A DNA stretch of 14,066 nucleotides from Syntrophaceae bacterium CG2_30_49_12 (GTDB lineage: Bacteria > Desulfobacterota > Syntrophia > Syntrophales > CG2-30-49-12): the NCBI GenBank assembly GCA_001873675.1, contig MNZP01000078.1, positions 1-14,066 of the forward strand. Direction: 5' to 3'. The translations under genes were made by a program, and so were the position numbers. A model generated the notes under the pieces. That model did not search any database and was not told the DNA's origin. It worked only from the letters and a program-made list of their open reading frames with translations. Numbering within the stretch: position 1 is the first letter of the stretch; every line of letters begins with the position of its first letter. Positions 5,729 to 13,826 of the stretch are shown here, in pieces.

Positions 5729-6550
5729 TTATTTCTTTATAGCTTTGATTAACAGCACTGTTGATAAAGCACGGGGCATAATGTTCGCATCAAACCAGGC
5801 AATGCCGGCATACAACCTGTTAATCCATTTGAAGAGAGATAAAAAAATGGCCCGTGGCCCTGGGGATTGTACATTTTCACTTGAAAATCCCCCCAGCCCC
5901 CCTTTTCCAAAGGGGGGCTGGGGGGGATTTTCTTTTTCCTTCATACGCAATCTCTGAGCCACGGAGAAACAGAATATGGCGACGCACATGGTAATCTTCT
6001 CCAGGGGCCCCAATACCTTTCGCACGAAAATGGTTTGTAACCCGGCCTCTCTTAACCGATTTTCCATTTCAGAAAGCTCGTACCGGCGAAGGTGCCCAAC
6101 GAAACGATCATCATAGGTAAAATAAAACCACCGGTGGGGAAATGTAATCACAAGAAGACCAGACGGCTTTATAACCCTGGCAATCTCACACAAAGCCTTT
6201 TGATCATCTTCAAGATGCTCCAGTACCTCTGAAGAGATTGTATGAGAAAAGGTATCGGACCTGAAAGGCAGTTTCATTCCATCAGCTACGACATACATCC
6301 CTTTCCCGAGGTTTCGTTTCAGGGTCTGAAGCGCCAGAAAGGATACATCGGAATACACGACACGGTCGCCAGGAGTTACAACAGGCGAGATTCCGCTGCC
6401 CACTTCCAGAATCATATCTCGCTTCTCGTTCCGCAATGCCTTTTCAACAGCATATTTCCGTAACAGATAATTATAGAGATAATTCTTGAAAATGATGTAC
6501 ATATCATCTTCAAAGAAGTCCTGGAAACGGTTGTTCTGGGACTGAATCAT
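5729..6550 (-). CDS. Class I SAM methyltransferase with repeat-encoded insert
   Basis: This 273-residue protein has SAM-binding motif I LEVGSG (48-53), an acidic residue after strand 2 (YSDVS, D68), DGMKLPF (90-96) and SSEVLEHLEDD (106-116), as in Methyltransf_11-type enzymes. Residues 134-152 (VITFPHRWFYFTYDDRF) and a hydrophobic segment near 185-199 suggest a lipid-linked or membrane-near substrate. Residues 207-223 (ENPPQPPFGKGGLGGFS) are translated from a near-perfect 50-bp palindrome and look foreign. They lie between the hydrophobic segment and a conserved-looking C-terminal helix, outside the SAM fold, so activity may survive. Its ATG overlaps the GT2 stop by 4 nt, implying coupled expression. 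It probably methylates a sugar or lipid intermediate of the cluster; the substrate cannot be read from sequence. Confidence 0.8.
   Translation of the reverse strand: MIQSQNNRFQDFFEDDMYIIFKNYLYNYLLRKYAVEKALRNEKRDMILEVGSGISPVVTPGDRVVYSDVSFLALQTLKRNLGKGMYVVADGMKLPFRSDTFSHTISSEVLEHLEDDQKALCEIARVIKPSGLLVITFPHRWFYFTYDDRFVGHLRRYELSEMENRLREAGLQTIFVRKVLGPLEKITMCVAIFCFSVAQRLRMKEKENPPQPPFGKGGLGGFSSENVQSPGPRAIFLSLFKWINRLYAGIAWFDANIMPRALSTVLLIKAIKK
5873..5932. repeat. Palindromic repeat inserted in frame in a gene
   Basis: The core palindrome 5883-5932 pairs GAAAATCCCCCCAGCCCCCC with its complement on the right. There is a single extra G in the right arm (7 versus 6) and a tiny TCC loop, so the stem is about 23 bp. 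Immediately left lies ATTTTCA-CT-TGAAAAT (5873-5888), whose 14-nt part recurs at 3554-3567. On the minus strand the core encodes NPPQPPFGKGGLGGF without a stop. This peptide signature is familiar from repeats scattered through many environmental genomes (recalled). Confidence 0.85.
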
Positions 6551-7299
6551 TGATCCCTCGGGAACAAATTTGATGTTACTATCCGCATTTTAGCGAGACG
6601 GAAGGTAAGGGCTGTTAAAAGACATCCAAAACCGTATTTAATACTCCGGCGGAAATTAATTGATGATGCCTTGGCAAAGTAATTTGTTGGACAACTGACT
6701 TCAGCTATCGTATGACCAAACCAGATAACCTGGGCCAACATCTGATTGTCAAACACAAAATCGTCAGAATTGACATCTATTGGCAGTTGCTCCAGCAGAC
6801 GTCTTGAAAACGCCCTGTATCCGGTATGGTATTCTGAAAGTTTTGCCCCCATAAGAATATTTTCTATAAAAGTAATAAAACGATTGGCAATGTACTTCCA
6901 GGCAGGCATGCCACCTTTAAGGGCATATCCACCAAGGATCCTCGATCCCAGGACGCAGGGGTAAAGATCATTTCCAATCAGGGAGGCCATAGCCGGAATC
7001 AGTTTCGGTGTATATTGATAATCAGGATGCACCATAATGATGATATCGCCCCCCCGCTCAAGCGCCATTTTATAGCAAGTCTTCTGATTTGCCCCGTAAC
7101 CGCGGTTACGATCATGAGCATATACTTCTACTTGCGGGAGGCTCTTCGCAATGGCTGCCGTGTCATCCCGGCTTGCATCATCAACAAGTATAACAAGATC
7201 AACGATTTCCTGAGCCATAACTTCATCATAAGTCATGCGCAGTGTCTGTGCCGCGTTATATGCCGGCATAACGACCACGACTTTTTGATCTCTGAACAT
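6547..7299 (-). CDS. GT2 glycosyltransferase, polyprenyl-phosphate type
   Basis: This 250-residue protein has a GT-A fold typical of dolichyl/undecaprenyl-phosphate sugar transferases. The N-terminal strand VVVVMPAYNAA (7-17) is followed by the nucleotide-binding LVDDASRDDT (39-47), NRGYGANQKT (65-74) and the metal-binding acid in MVHPDYQY (89-96). GSRILGG and GMPAWKYIANRF follow, as in DPM1-like enzymes. There is one weakly hydrophobic C-terminal segment but no pair of membrane helices, so it is the soluble or peripheral type. It would make the lipid-phosphate sugar used by the GT-C enzymes of the cluster. ATG 7299 has GAGAGG 8 nt upstream. It is the first gene after a 221-bp gap and may have its own promoter. 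Its stop overlaps the methyltransferase start (ATGA). Confidence 0.85.
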   Translation of the reverse strand: MFRDQKVVVVMPAYNAAQTLRMTYDEVMAQEIVDLVILVDDASRDDTAAIAKSLPQVEVYAHDRNRGYGANQKTCYKMALERGGDIIIMVHPDYQYTPKLIPAMASLIGNDLYPCVLGSRILGGYALKGGMPAWKYIANRFITFIENILMGAKLSEYHTGYRAFSRRLLEQLPIDVNSDDFVFDNQMLAQVIWFGHTIAEVSCPTNYFAKASSINFRRSIKYGFGCLLTALTFRLAKMRIVTSNLFPRDQ

Positions 7300-7520
7300 G
7301 CTTACGCCCTCTCTGCGATTACGTCATATGTTTAATCCTAAATCCACCACCTCGATTCAACGCTGCCCGCTTTTCCAAGTTTCACATCGGATCGGCATAC
7401 CGTAAATCTGTCAGTATCTTTACTAAAGTTCCCCGCCCACGGGAGTGGCATCTTGGACAGCGATTAGAGGGGGTTTCATCCCCGTCCGCGGCAATCTGCG
7501 GGTTTTTTTAGATGTTATCA
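7300..7520. other. 221-bp gap inside the glycan cluster
   Basis: This is the only sizeable gap in the minus-strand cluster. A weak minus-strand promoter is conceivable (TTGAAT around 7355, AT-rich stretch TTAAACATATGA around 7325-7335) ahead of the GT2 gene. CCGC....GCGG followed by T7 at about 7489-7507 points in the + direction and has too short a stem to call a terminator. No small gene was seen. Base composition appears to change across this gap. Confidence 0.4.
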
Positions 7521-8954
7521 TTATCTCTTTCCCGATAACACGTGATGGTAGTTGTAAACAGCGAAGCGCAGGGTTTTCCAGAAGGACTTGTTCTCGCTGC
7601 GAATGTATACGAGGAAATAGACCATCCCGAACCAGGCATCGAACAGGCGATTCGGCCGTAAATTGATAAGCCGGCTGACGATCGGCAGAGTTCGAGGCCA
7701 AAGTACAGCTGTCTGAAAAAATTTTTGCAGGTTAGCGATACGATCAATATCCGGCATGTTGAGTTTCGAATCTATGAAGAACGATTCGGACAATGAATCG
7801 AACTTGAAGGAGCGGTCCAGATAACCACGATCGAAAGCGTAGTCCGTCAGCGCCGTACCCGGAAATGGCATGAAAACGGAACACCATGGGTAGTCGGCAC
7901 GGATATCGATGTTCAAACGCATAGTGACAAAGGCGTCCTCCAGCGTCTCGTCCGGCAGTCCAACGATATTGTAGGTGCGAAACTTGATCCCGGCGGTGTG
8001 CAGGCGCTCGGCGGCCAGGCGGATCTGCACGTTGGTAAGCTTTTTCTTCAGCACCCGGTTGCGTATCTCCTCGTTGCCGGATTCAATGCCGAAAAATACA
8101 GTCTTGCATCCGCCATCCGCAAGCCGTTGCGCGTACTCCGGGTCTGCCGCCACCAGGTCAGCCCTTACCAGGCAGATAAAAGGCAATCCCACTTCACGTT
8201 TATAGACATCCAGGAATTCATACAGCCATTTGCGGTTTAACCCGAACACATCGTCTGCGAAATAGATGGTGTGAACGTCGGTCGTGCTGCGCTGAATCTT
8301 CAGTTCCTCAATCACTTTCGCTATGGCGCGGATGCGGACATACTTCCCCTTGCCTCTGTACAGTTCGCGCATGGAATCCTCAAAGCAGAATGTACAATGA
8401 AATGGACAACCGCGGGAAGTGATGACATTGCGGACTCTGCGGTCAATACGTCCCTTCAGGGCATCGTATAAATGACGATCCGGAAACGGATAATCATCAA
8501 GATCACGTCGCAGCATCCTCACCGGATTCTCACGTACGCTGCCGTCCGGAAATTTGAGCGTCAGGTTCGCTAAATCGCTGAAATCACGACCGGCGTCGAT
8601 ACAGTCCAGGATTTCTCGCACAGTCTCTTCACCCTCGCCACGCACCAGCATATCCACGCCGGACTCGCGGATAAACTCTGGGAAGAAGGTTGGATGAGCG
8701 CCACCGAAAATATTCAATAAGCCATGGCGCACTTTGAGCTGATGGGCTATGTTCCGTGCCCAGAGATGACTTCCGGTCATGGTTGAAAAACCGAGCAGGT
8801 CCGGCTGGAATTCCAGAATGGTTGGCTCGAAGTCATTCGCATTGTCGCCCAGTGAAATCCGTACTTCGTGTCCGCCGTCTTTTGCATGGGCAGAGATGTA
8901 CATGGGGCCCAGGAACTCATACTCAATATTCTGCAGGAACAACAACTTAGCCAT
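7521..8954 (-). CDS. Cobalamin-binding-type radical SAM protein
   Basis: This 477-residue protein starts with a Rossmann-like B12-binding domain (1-~120; GFSTMTGSH, NIFGGAHPTFFPE, RGEGEET blocks). It lacks the DxHxxG histidine, as many members of this group do. The radical SAM core follows, with the 4Fe-4S cysteines C183, C187 and C190 in RGCPFHCTFC, then IYFADDVFG, FFGIESGNE and the YNIVGLPDET block. The C-terminal ~100 residues are family specific, with an aromatic, helix-like tail. Relatives methylate unactivated carbons or rearrange lipids and sugars; here the context suggests modification of a lipid carrier or unusual sugar. It lies 8 nt after the upstream membrane protein gene, so it is co-transcribed. 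The exact reaction cannot be predicted. Confidence 0.88.
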   Translation of the reverse strand: MAKLLFLQNIEYEFLGPMYISAHAKDGGHEVRISLGDNANDFEPTILEFQPDLLGFSTMTGSHLWARNIAHQLKVRHGLLNIFGGAHPTFFPEFIRESGVDMLVRGEGEETVREILDCIDAGRDFSDLANLTLKFPDGSVRENPVRMLRRDLDDYPFPDRHLYDALKGRIDRRVRNVITSRGCPFHCTFCFEDSMRELYRGKGKYVRIRAIAKVIEELKIQRSTTDVHTIYFADDVFGLNRKWLYEFLDVYKREVGLPFICLVRADLVAADPEYAQRLADGGCKTVFFGIESGNEEIRNRVLKKKLTNVQIRLAAERLHTAGIKFRTYNIVGLPDETLEDAFVTMRLNIDIRADYPWCSVFMPFPGTALTDYAFDRGYLDRSFKFDSLSESFFIDSKLNMPDIDRIANLQKFFQTAVLWPRTLPIVSRLINLRPNRLFDAWFGMVYFLVYIRSENKSFWKTLRFAVYNYHHVLSGKR

Positions 8955-8962
8955 ATATGCGC

Positions 8963-10909
8963 CTATTGTGCCGGGATGCGTTCAAGGACATCAATCATTT
9001 CCATATGCTTCACCGTTCTGTATCGGCTGTCAAGATAAGATACAATCTCGGGTATTTGTATTTTTTCGGGAATGCCGTCAACGCGCCAGGTCTTTCGACT
9101 GTAGATGACGTAGCGCGGCCGGTTCTTCTCCAGATCGCGAATCACCTCGTGTTGACGATCATAGGCCGTGGCAAAATAGGCGATGGGATAGCGGGTCGGG
9201 TTAGTCCGGTCAAACAGAAAATAATAGATCGCTTCATTCGGAAAAAAATAAACGTAATCCCGCGGCCTGGTGTTTACATCCAGGAAGCATTTGATTTCCC
9301 GCAGGCTGACGGCTGTTGTTCTGTCCACAAAAATCCCGAGGCGCGGTACCTCTGGCAGAGTGAACCCGCTAATGTGCGCTGCCGAAAACTTTCCTTCGAT
9401 GGAAAATGCGTATTCCCACGCTACAGCAATGTTGGACCGCACGAAAGGATTGAGGCAAATCCCGTTCGTCAAGTTGACCAATACCGCCGTGAGCGCAACC
9501 ACAATCATCGCTCGCCGCGCTCTCATGGCATCGTTTTGGCGCCATTTTGCCCATAGCTCATCGATCCAAAGAGCCGAAAGCACGATGGCCGGAATCATCA
9601 CTTTCGTTGTTCCATAATACCCTGAACGGCCAAGAGCAATCCGGAAGAGCAACATGCCATAAATCAGCAAACCCAGCGCCCACAGAAACCGCGCTGAGCG
9701 AACACCCCGCAGCCACGCGACACAAAGTGCAACCAGCGTAGCACAATAGACGCCGATCACTGCGAAATGCAGCCAGTTCGCGCGGAAGTCCCCTCCCAAC
9801 CAATCCCGCAGCGAAGGAAACGGGCAACCGCCGAAACCGAGCATGACCGTTTTGGGATAGCCAACCACACTATCGAGCAAGCCTGGACCGGCGCCGTTCA
9901 AGACAAGAAAGACGACCATCGGGGCCAGGGAGACCAGGACAACGGCGAAGAACGTAACCGACATACGAAACATAGCGCGGACCGCTTTCTCCCTGTCCAT
10001 GTTATCAACAATCAGCATCACCGCAATGGCCAGCACAGCACAAAAACCCGCCTCGTGGCTAAACAACAGGGACTGGCCCAGCAGCAAACCGCCGGCTACG
10101 AACAAAAATTTTCCCCGGGTATCCAGCCACAAGGCGACACAAGCTACAGGAACCAGGCCAAGAACAATCCGTAGGATGGTGTTATTTGCACTCAGGGAGC
10201 GTACCGTAGGAGAGGACATGTAGACCAGAGCGACAACGACCAGCGCCAGCCATCGCGCCCGCAATGTCCGCGCCAGCACGAAGCCCAATAAGCCGCAGGC
10301 AGCGATGTCAAGCATCAGCTTGTAGACGCGTTCCACCAGCACGTTATGCCCAAGGCAATCCATCAGCCAGGCCAGCGGATAGATAAACATCGGCCCGTAC
10401 AGGGAGAAAAAGTCACGCCCATATACGCCGCCGCTGGAAATGCTCTGCACCCAAGCCAGCGTTGCCCCCTGCTCGCCAAGAAACAGCCATGCCCCCGCAT
10501 AGGGATTCCACCCTGGTCTGAGCATCGCCGGAATGTGCCACCCAAAAAAGCCTGCTACGAGCAGGGATGAAACCACCACAAGCCACATACCTCGTGTCGG
10601 GGTGTCGAATCCGCCGGTGAGGGTTTTACTGCCGAGATCCGACGATCCGCGGCCGACCAGCCAGAGCAGGATTGCACCGGCTGCCGGCAGGCCGAGAGTG
10701 AATAAATATGCCACCAAATCGCGAGATTTCGCATAACCGGAAAGTGTTGTGAGACTGACGATTCCGACCTTACGTGCGCCTTCCAATTCGCCTGGAAAGC
10801 TCCATCCGAAGCCGACCAATACCCATGCCAATGCCAGCCCTGCGATCGCGCCTGACACGAGACAGCCCCACTCGATTAAGTATTGCCGTTCTTCTGCCGA
10901 AATCATCAT
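8963..10909 (-). CDS. Large multi-pass GT-C-like membrane protein
   Basis: About 648 residues with roughly a dozen hydrophobic helices and a soluble C-terminal domain of ~130 residues outside the membrane (from about FVDRTTAVSLREIKCFLDV; DYVYFFPNEAIYYFLF). After the third helix comes EQGATLAWVQSISSG, then GVYGRDFFSLYGP. This acid-plus-YGP arrangement matches the first extracytoplasmic loop of GT39/ArnT-like glycosyltransferases, with E in place of the usual D. It probably transfers a sugar from a polyprenyl-phosphate donor on the periplasmic side. I prefer ATG 10909 or the adjacent ATG 10906 because GGGAAGG lies just upstream; ATG 10921 has no ribosome site. It follows the methyltransferase gene by 16 nt and precedes the radical SAM gene by 8 nt. 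Specificity is unknown. Confidence 0.78.
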   Translation of the reverse strand: MMISAEERQYLIEWGCLVSGAIAGLALAWVLVGFGWSFPGELEGARKVGIVSLTTLSGYAKSRDLVAYLFTLGLPAAGAILLWLVGRGSSDLGSKTLTGGFDTPTRGMWLVVVSSLLVAGFFGWHIPAMLRPGWNPYAGAWLFLGEQGATLAWVQSISSGGVYGRDFFSLYGPMFIYPLAWLMDCLGHNVLVERVYKLMLDIAACGLLGFVLARTLRARWLALVVVALVYMSSPTVRSLSANNTILRIVLGLVPVACVALWLDTRGKFLFVAGGLLLGQSLLFSHEAGFCAVLAIAVMLIVDNMDREKAVRAMFRMSVTFFAVVLVSLAPMVVFLVLNGAGPGLLDSVVGYPKTVMLGFGGCPFPSLRDWLGGDFRANWLHFAVIGVYCATLVALCVAWLRGVRSARFLWALGLLIYGMLLFRIALGRSGYYGTTKVMIPAIVLSALWIDELWAKWRQNDAMRARRAMIVVALTAVLVNLTNGICLNPFVRSNIAVAWEYAFSIEGKFSAAHISGFTLPEVPRLGIFVDRTTAVSLREIKCFLDVNTRPRDYVYFFPNEAIYYFLFDRTNPTRYPIAYFATAYDRQHEVIRDLEKNRPRYVIYSRKTWRVDGIPEKIQIPEIVSYLDSRYRTVKHMEMIDVLERIPAQ

Positions 10910-10925
10910 ATGCCTTCCCATATTT

Positions 10926-11813
10926 CTAAATTGCTGTGGCCATAACCGTCACTTCTCCCAGCTTCACCCGTAGTTTCCTGTCCAATATTCCTGCCGGAAG
11001 CTTGTCAAACCATTGGCCTAAGCGCCCGCCGGCAAACCTGAATGCGGCAAACTGATGCCGGGCATAGCGCAGAGACAGATATTTTGGCGTGGCCCAAAAA
11101 ACCGTTGCACCGAAGCCAGCGTCGGCAAGCAGGCGCTCCAGGCTGTTCTTTCCGAAATAAAACAGGTGCTCGGGCTTGTAGTGCAGCCAGTGCCGGCCGA
11201 AAACCCGATGCGACAGGGAGCCGACATCGGGTGTCGTAATTAGCAACCGCCCGCCGGGGGGAAGCCACCGTCGCGCCGCCTGCAACGTCGCTGTCGGATC
11301 GCGAACGTGTTCCAGCAGGTCGCTCATGAAAATCGCGTCAAAACATCCCACCGGAGAGTCTTTGAATACTGCCGTCTCCAGGCTCCCTTCATGGATATGG
11401 CCGATTCCGAACTTGCCACGGCATATCTCCGCACCGTAATTCGACAACTCGATACCGAAAGGCTCGAAGCCCATCTCCCGTGCCGCTTCGAGAAAATAGC
11501 CGGTGGCGCAGCCCACATCCAAAATGCGTCCTTCGGGAGGAATATCAGACTGTACCTTGACCAAGAGCTTAAGAAAATGAAATATCTTCATTTTCCTCAC
11601 AATGGCCTCGTCAACGCTCAGTCCCCAGGCATCGTAATAGCGCCGACCGTAAATAGTCGCAAGTTCATCTTCATCAGGCTGCGGATAGAGGAATTCCATA
11701 CGGCAGTCGGTACATCTCCACAGAGGATAGTCACAGACGTTAAAATCGTGCCGTTGCGTCGTTCCGTGACAGGCAGGGCAATCCGCCGGAGTCGTAGATG
11801 CAGTGAAATTCAC
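10926..11813 (-). CDS. Zinc-ribbon class I SAM methyltransferase
   Basis: About 295 residues. An N-terminal zinc ribbon is formed by CPAC and CTDC (C12, C15, C34, C37 counted from GTG 11813). A linker with F..PQP and YYDAW follows, then SAM motif I ILDVGCATGYF (97-107), acid in GIELS, SDLLEHVRDP, and GGRLLITTPDVGS. The C-terminal part contains HWLHYKPEHLFYF, the conserved block of this Methyltransf_23-like group. The architecture is common in O-antigen, capsule and deoxysugar clusters, where such enzymes methylate nucleotide sugars or glycans (family knowledge). GTG 11813 is chosen because GGAGGG lies 9 nt upstream, 4 nt past the stop of the GT9 gene. A TTG at 11840 overlapping that gene is the alternative. 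Confidence 0.82.
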   Translation of the reverse strand: MNFTASTTPADCPACHGTTQRHDFNVCDYPLWRCTDCRMEFLYPQPDEDELATIYGRRYYDAWGLSVDEAIVRKMKIFHFLKLLVKVQSDIPPEGRILDVGCATGYFLEAAREMGFEPFGIELSNYGAEICRGKFGIGHIHEGSLETAVFKDSPVGCFDAIFMSDLLEHVRDPTATLQAARRWLPPGGRLLITTPDVGSLSHRVFGRHWLHYKPEHLFYFGKNSLERLLADAGFGATVFWATPKYLSLRYARHQFAAFRFAGGRLGQWFDKLPAGILDRKLRVKLGEVTVMATAI

Positions 11814-11817
11814 TCCT

Positions 11818-12948
11818 TCAGTCCCTCCGTTGTATGCCAAACACCGTTTCCTGCGAGCTGTAGTGCAGCCTGCTATCCACCTCCGGTCTGCCGATGCCCG
11901 AAAGCAATGTCTCCACGGCGTTCAACACATCGTCAACACCGATCATCTTCATACATTGATTGTCGCCGCGGCAAGGCGACTCCAAAAAGTGGTGCACACA
12001 CGGACTGCAATATATACGACGATACAGCAAGACCCGCGATGTCTCACCCGCGCCGCCATAATGCTCCGGTGATACAGGCCCGAACAGGGCCACGGTGGGC
12101 GTGCCTAAAGCAAAGGCCAAATGCATGGGACCGCTATCGTTGGTAATGAAAATACGCGCCTCGTCAAGCATCAGGGTCAGTTCCGGCAGGGAAAGTCGGC
12201 CGGATAGATCCGAAACGCTACCCGCCGGAAGCGATAGCAATCCGGTGACGGCCGCCCCTACCGGCTCTTCGCCAGGTCCGCCAATCAAGTATATCAGCAT
12301 GTCCTTGTGTAACTCGTACAATCGTTTTATCAGAGCGATATAGTATTCTATTGGCCAGCGTCGCTCGATCCGCAGATCAGAGGCGTTAGGGTTTACGATG
12401 ATATAATTCGATTTCTCAAAACGGCAACCAGTTGCCGCGAGCTTTTCCGCCAGGGAAATCCGATCGGCCGGATCTATCCGGGGAGCTATCAACCCCTGGT
12501 GCAATTCTGTAATACCGATACAGCGTGCCGCCTGCAAATAAACCTGGGCAATCGGGGCATTCTGGTTGAAATAAACCATGTGAGTATAGATGCCGCGGGC
12601 TCGCATGTCGTGGGGCTTCAAATAATACCCAATGCGATTACGGGCGCAACTCAGAATGGTAAGCAAAGTAGAGACATTTGAATATACCTCCAGGTTGACG
12701 AAGATATCCACGCCCACCAGCCAAAATCTCTGCAGCAGGCCGGGCAGCGACACAGCGAGTTGTACCAGGGAACGATCATCCAGAATCAGAGTTTCGTCTA
12801 TAACGTCGAACCTTCGGCACAGTTCTGCGTTTGCTGATCGCGTTAGAAAAATCAGATGAGCCGACGGGAAACGCTTGCGTAATGACGTCAGGAGCGGTGT
12901 TATTTGAACGATGCTGCCAAGCCCCATCAGCTTGCAGACAACGATCAC
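11818..12948 (-). CDS. GT9 heptosyltransferase-like glycosyltransferase
   Basis: The 376 codons from GTG 12948 cover the complete GT9 (WaaF/RfaF-like) GT-B fold. The N-terminal strand VVCKLMGLGSIVQITPLL carries the glycine-rich acceptor loop. The nucleotide-sugar half has NPNASDLRIERRWP, LIGGPGEE, DLSGRLSLPEL, ITNDSGPMHLAFALGTPTVA and FGPVSPEHY. A cysteine cluster (YCSPC...C..NQCM) near the end is usual in this family. The enzyme should transfer heptose or a related sugar to a cell-surface acceptor. The natural start is almost certainly ATG 13081, 42 codons earlier, but a tandem 7-bp duplication at 12963-12976 breaks that frame. GTG 12948 could rescue translation of the catalytic part without its membrane anchor. 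It overlaps nothing downstream but lies 4 nt from the methyltransferase start. Confidence 0.83.
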   Translation of the reverse strand: MIVVCKLMGLGSIVQITPLLTSLRKRFPSAHLIFLTRSANAELCRRFDVIDETLILDDRSLVQLAVSLPGLLQRFWLVGVDIFVNLEVYSNVSTLLTILSCARNRIGYYLKPHDMRARGIYTHMVYFNQNAPIAQVYLQAARCIGITELHQGLIAPRIDPADRISLAEKLAATGCRFEKSNYIIVNPNASDLRIERRWPIEYYIALIKRLYELHKDMLIYLIGGPGEEPVGAAVTGLLSLPAGSVSDLSGRLSLPELTLMLDEARIFITNDSGPMHLAFALGTPTVALFGPVSPEHYGGAGETSRVLLYRRIYCSPCVHHFLESPCRGDNQCMKMIGVDDVLNAVETLLSGIGRPEVDSRLHYSSQETVFGIQRRD

Positions 12949-13081
12949 GCGAGCGCTTTCGAAGCTGTGAGCTGTGGTTTCGGCGCAGCGACTTGCCCAG
13001 AAGGAAGGCCAAGACGTTGAGCAGTGCCACCAGGGGGTATCCTATCCAGAAATCAATGAATGTCTTGGTTTTAAGATTCAT
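12949..13081 (-). pseudogene. N-terminal membrane anchor of the GT9 gene, out of frame
   Basis: ATG 13081 opens MNLKTKTFIDFWIGYPLVAL followed by LNVLAFLLGKSLRRNHS, a membrane or interfacial helix with a basic end, as found before some GT9 domains. The tandem AGCTGTG copies at 12963-12969 and 12970-12976 then shift the frame. With one copy removed the reading becomes RRNHSFESARVIVVCK and runs straight into the GT9 domain, giving a 418-residue protein. As the sequence stands, this frame runs on to a stop at 12776 as nonsense. Confidence 0.75.
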
Positions 13082-13121
13082 TTAAATTGAATATTATAAT
13101 GTTCTTTATATCAACACATCT

Positions 13122-13817
13122 CTAACGAGCTTGTAGCCTTGTTGAATTCTCTTGCACCTGAAGTGCCACTTGCAAGTTCCCTTTTGCTCCTGCGAAATCA
13201 GGATCAATACGCACTGCCTCACGGAAATATGCAATCGCACTTTCCATTTTCTCCTGTTTAGCCAGCAGAACGCCCATATTGTTATATACCTTTGCCTGGT
13301 TCGGCTTAATCCGCAATGCTTCCAGATATTGATTCATAGCTTCTTCGAATTTTCCCCGATACATGAGGGCCATACCGAGATTGTTCCGAACCTCTGCATG
13401 ATCCGGTTTAAAACGCAAAGCTTCCATATAGTGTGCAATAGCCCCGTCAATATTTCCCCGGGAGAATAAAATATTACCGACTCCCTGGTGCGCCTGATAG
13501 TTATTTTTCGTAACATTTAACGCATGTTGAAAAATAGTCATACTGTTTTGCCAGTACTGCACCTGCTGCCACGAAACAATAACGGAAACAGAAACTACCG
13601 TTGCCGCCAATAATATAAGCAATATCCTCCGCGCAAACAATCGTGAAAAAATGTCGGAAACGCCCCAGGAAATGATAACGAAAATACCTACGAGTGGCAC
13701 ATAGGCATAACGGTCAGCCATGGCGTGATAACCTACCTGTATTAATCCGATGACCGGCATAAGTGTCCCTAAATACCAGAACCATCCCACGGGAAGATAG
13801 CGATACCGGCGTGACAT
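13122..13817 (-). pseudogene. TPR-tailed membrane protein, 5' end lost to an IS
   Basis: 231 codons remain from a possible ATG at 13817. The start resembles the middle of larger proteins: PVGWFWYLGTLMPVIGLIQV and HAMADRYAYVPLVG are the last membrane-domain motifs of GT-C/TMTC-like proteins with C-terminal TPRs. A hydrophobic helix follows (about 58-80), then four 34-residue TPR units (about 107-222) ending with a short polar tail. The frame stays open upstream into the IS end (PLYF), and the IS boundary lies only ~10 nt from the ATG. About 300 or more N-terminal residues and the native promoter are therefore missing. Full-length relatives are thought to be membrane glycosyltransferases. It is the first remaining gene of the cluster, 40 nt before the GT9 anchor start. 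Any expression would depend on outward transcription from the IS. Confidence 0.78.
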
Positions 13818-13826
13818 GAAATATAG

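Noticed and set aside
7489..7510. Rho-independent terminator on the + strand
   Set aside because: The stem is only about 4 bp and no + strand gene ends nearby.
8957..9556. 199-codon + strand open frame
   Set aside because: Antisense to the large GT-C-like membrane protein, with no ribosome site or family motif.
11307..12146. 279-codon + strand open frame
   Set aside because: It lies antisense to the zinc-ribbon methyltransferase and GT9 genes, is rich in R, S and P, and has no recognisable domain. It is a shadow of GC-rich coding DNA.
12776..12948. Minus-strand frame continuing from the GT9 anchor as an arginine-rich tail
   Set aside because: This is the out-of-frame reading after the 7-bp duplication, not a separate protein.
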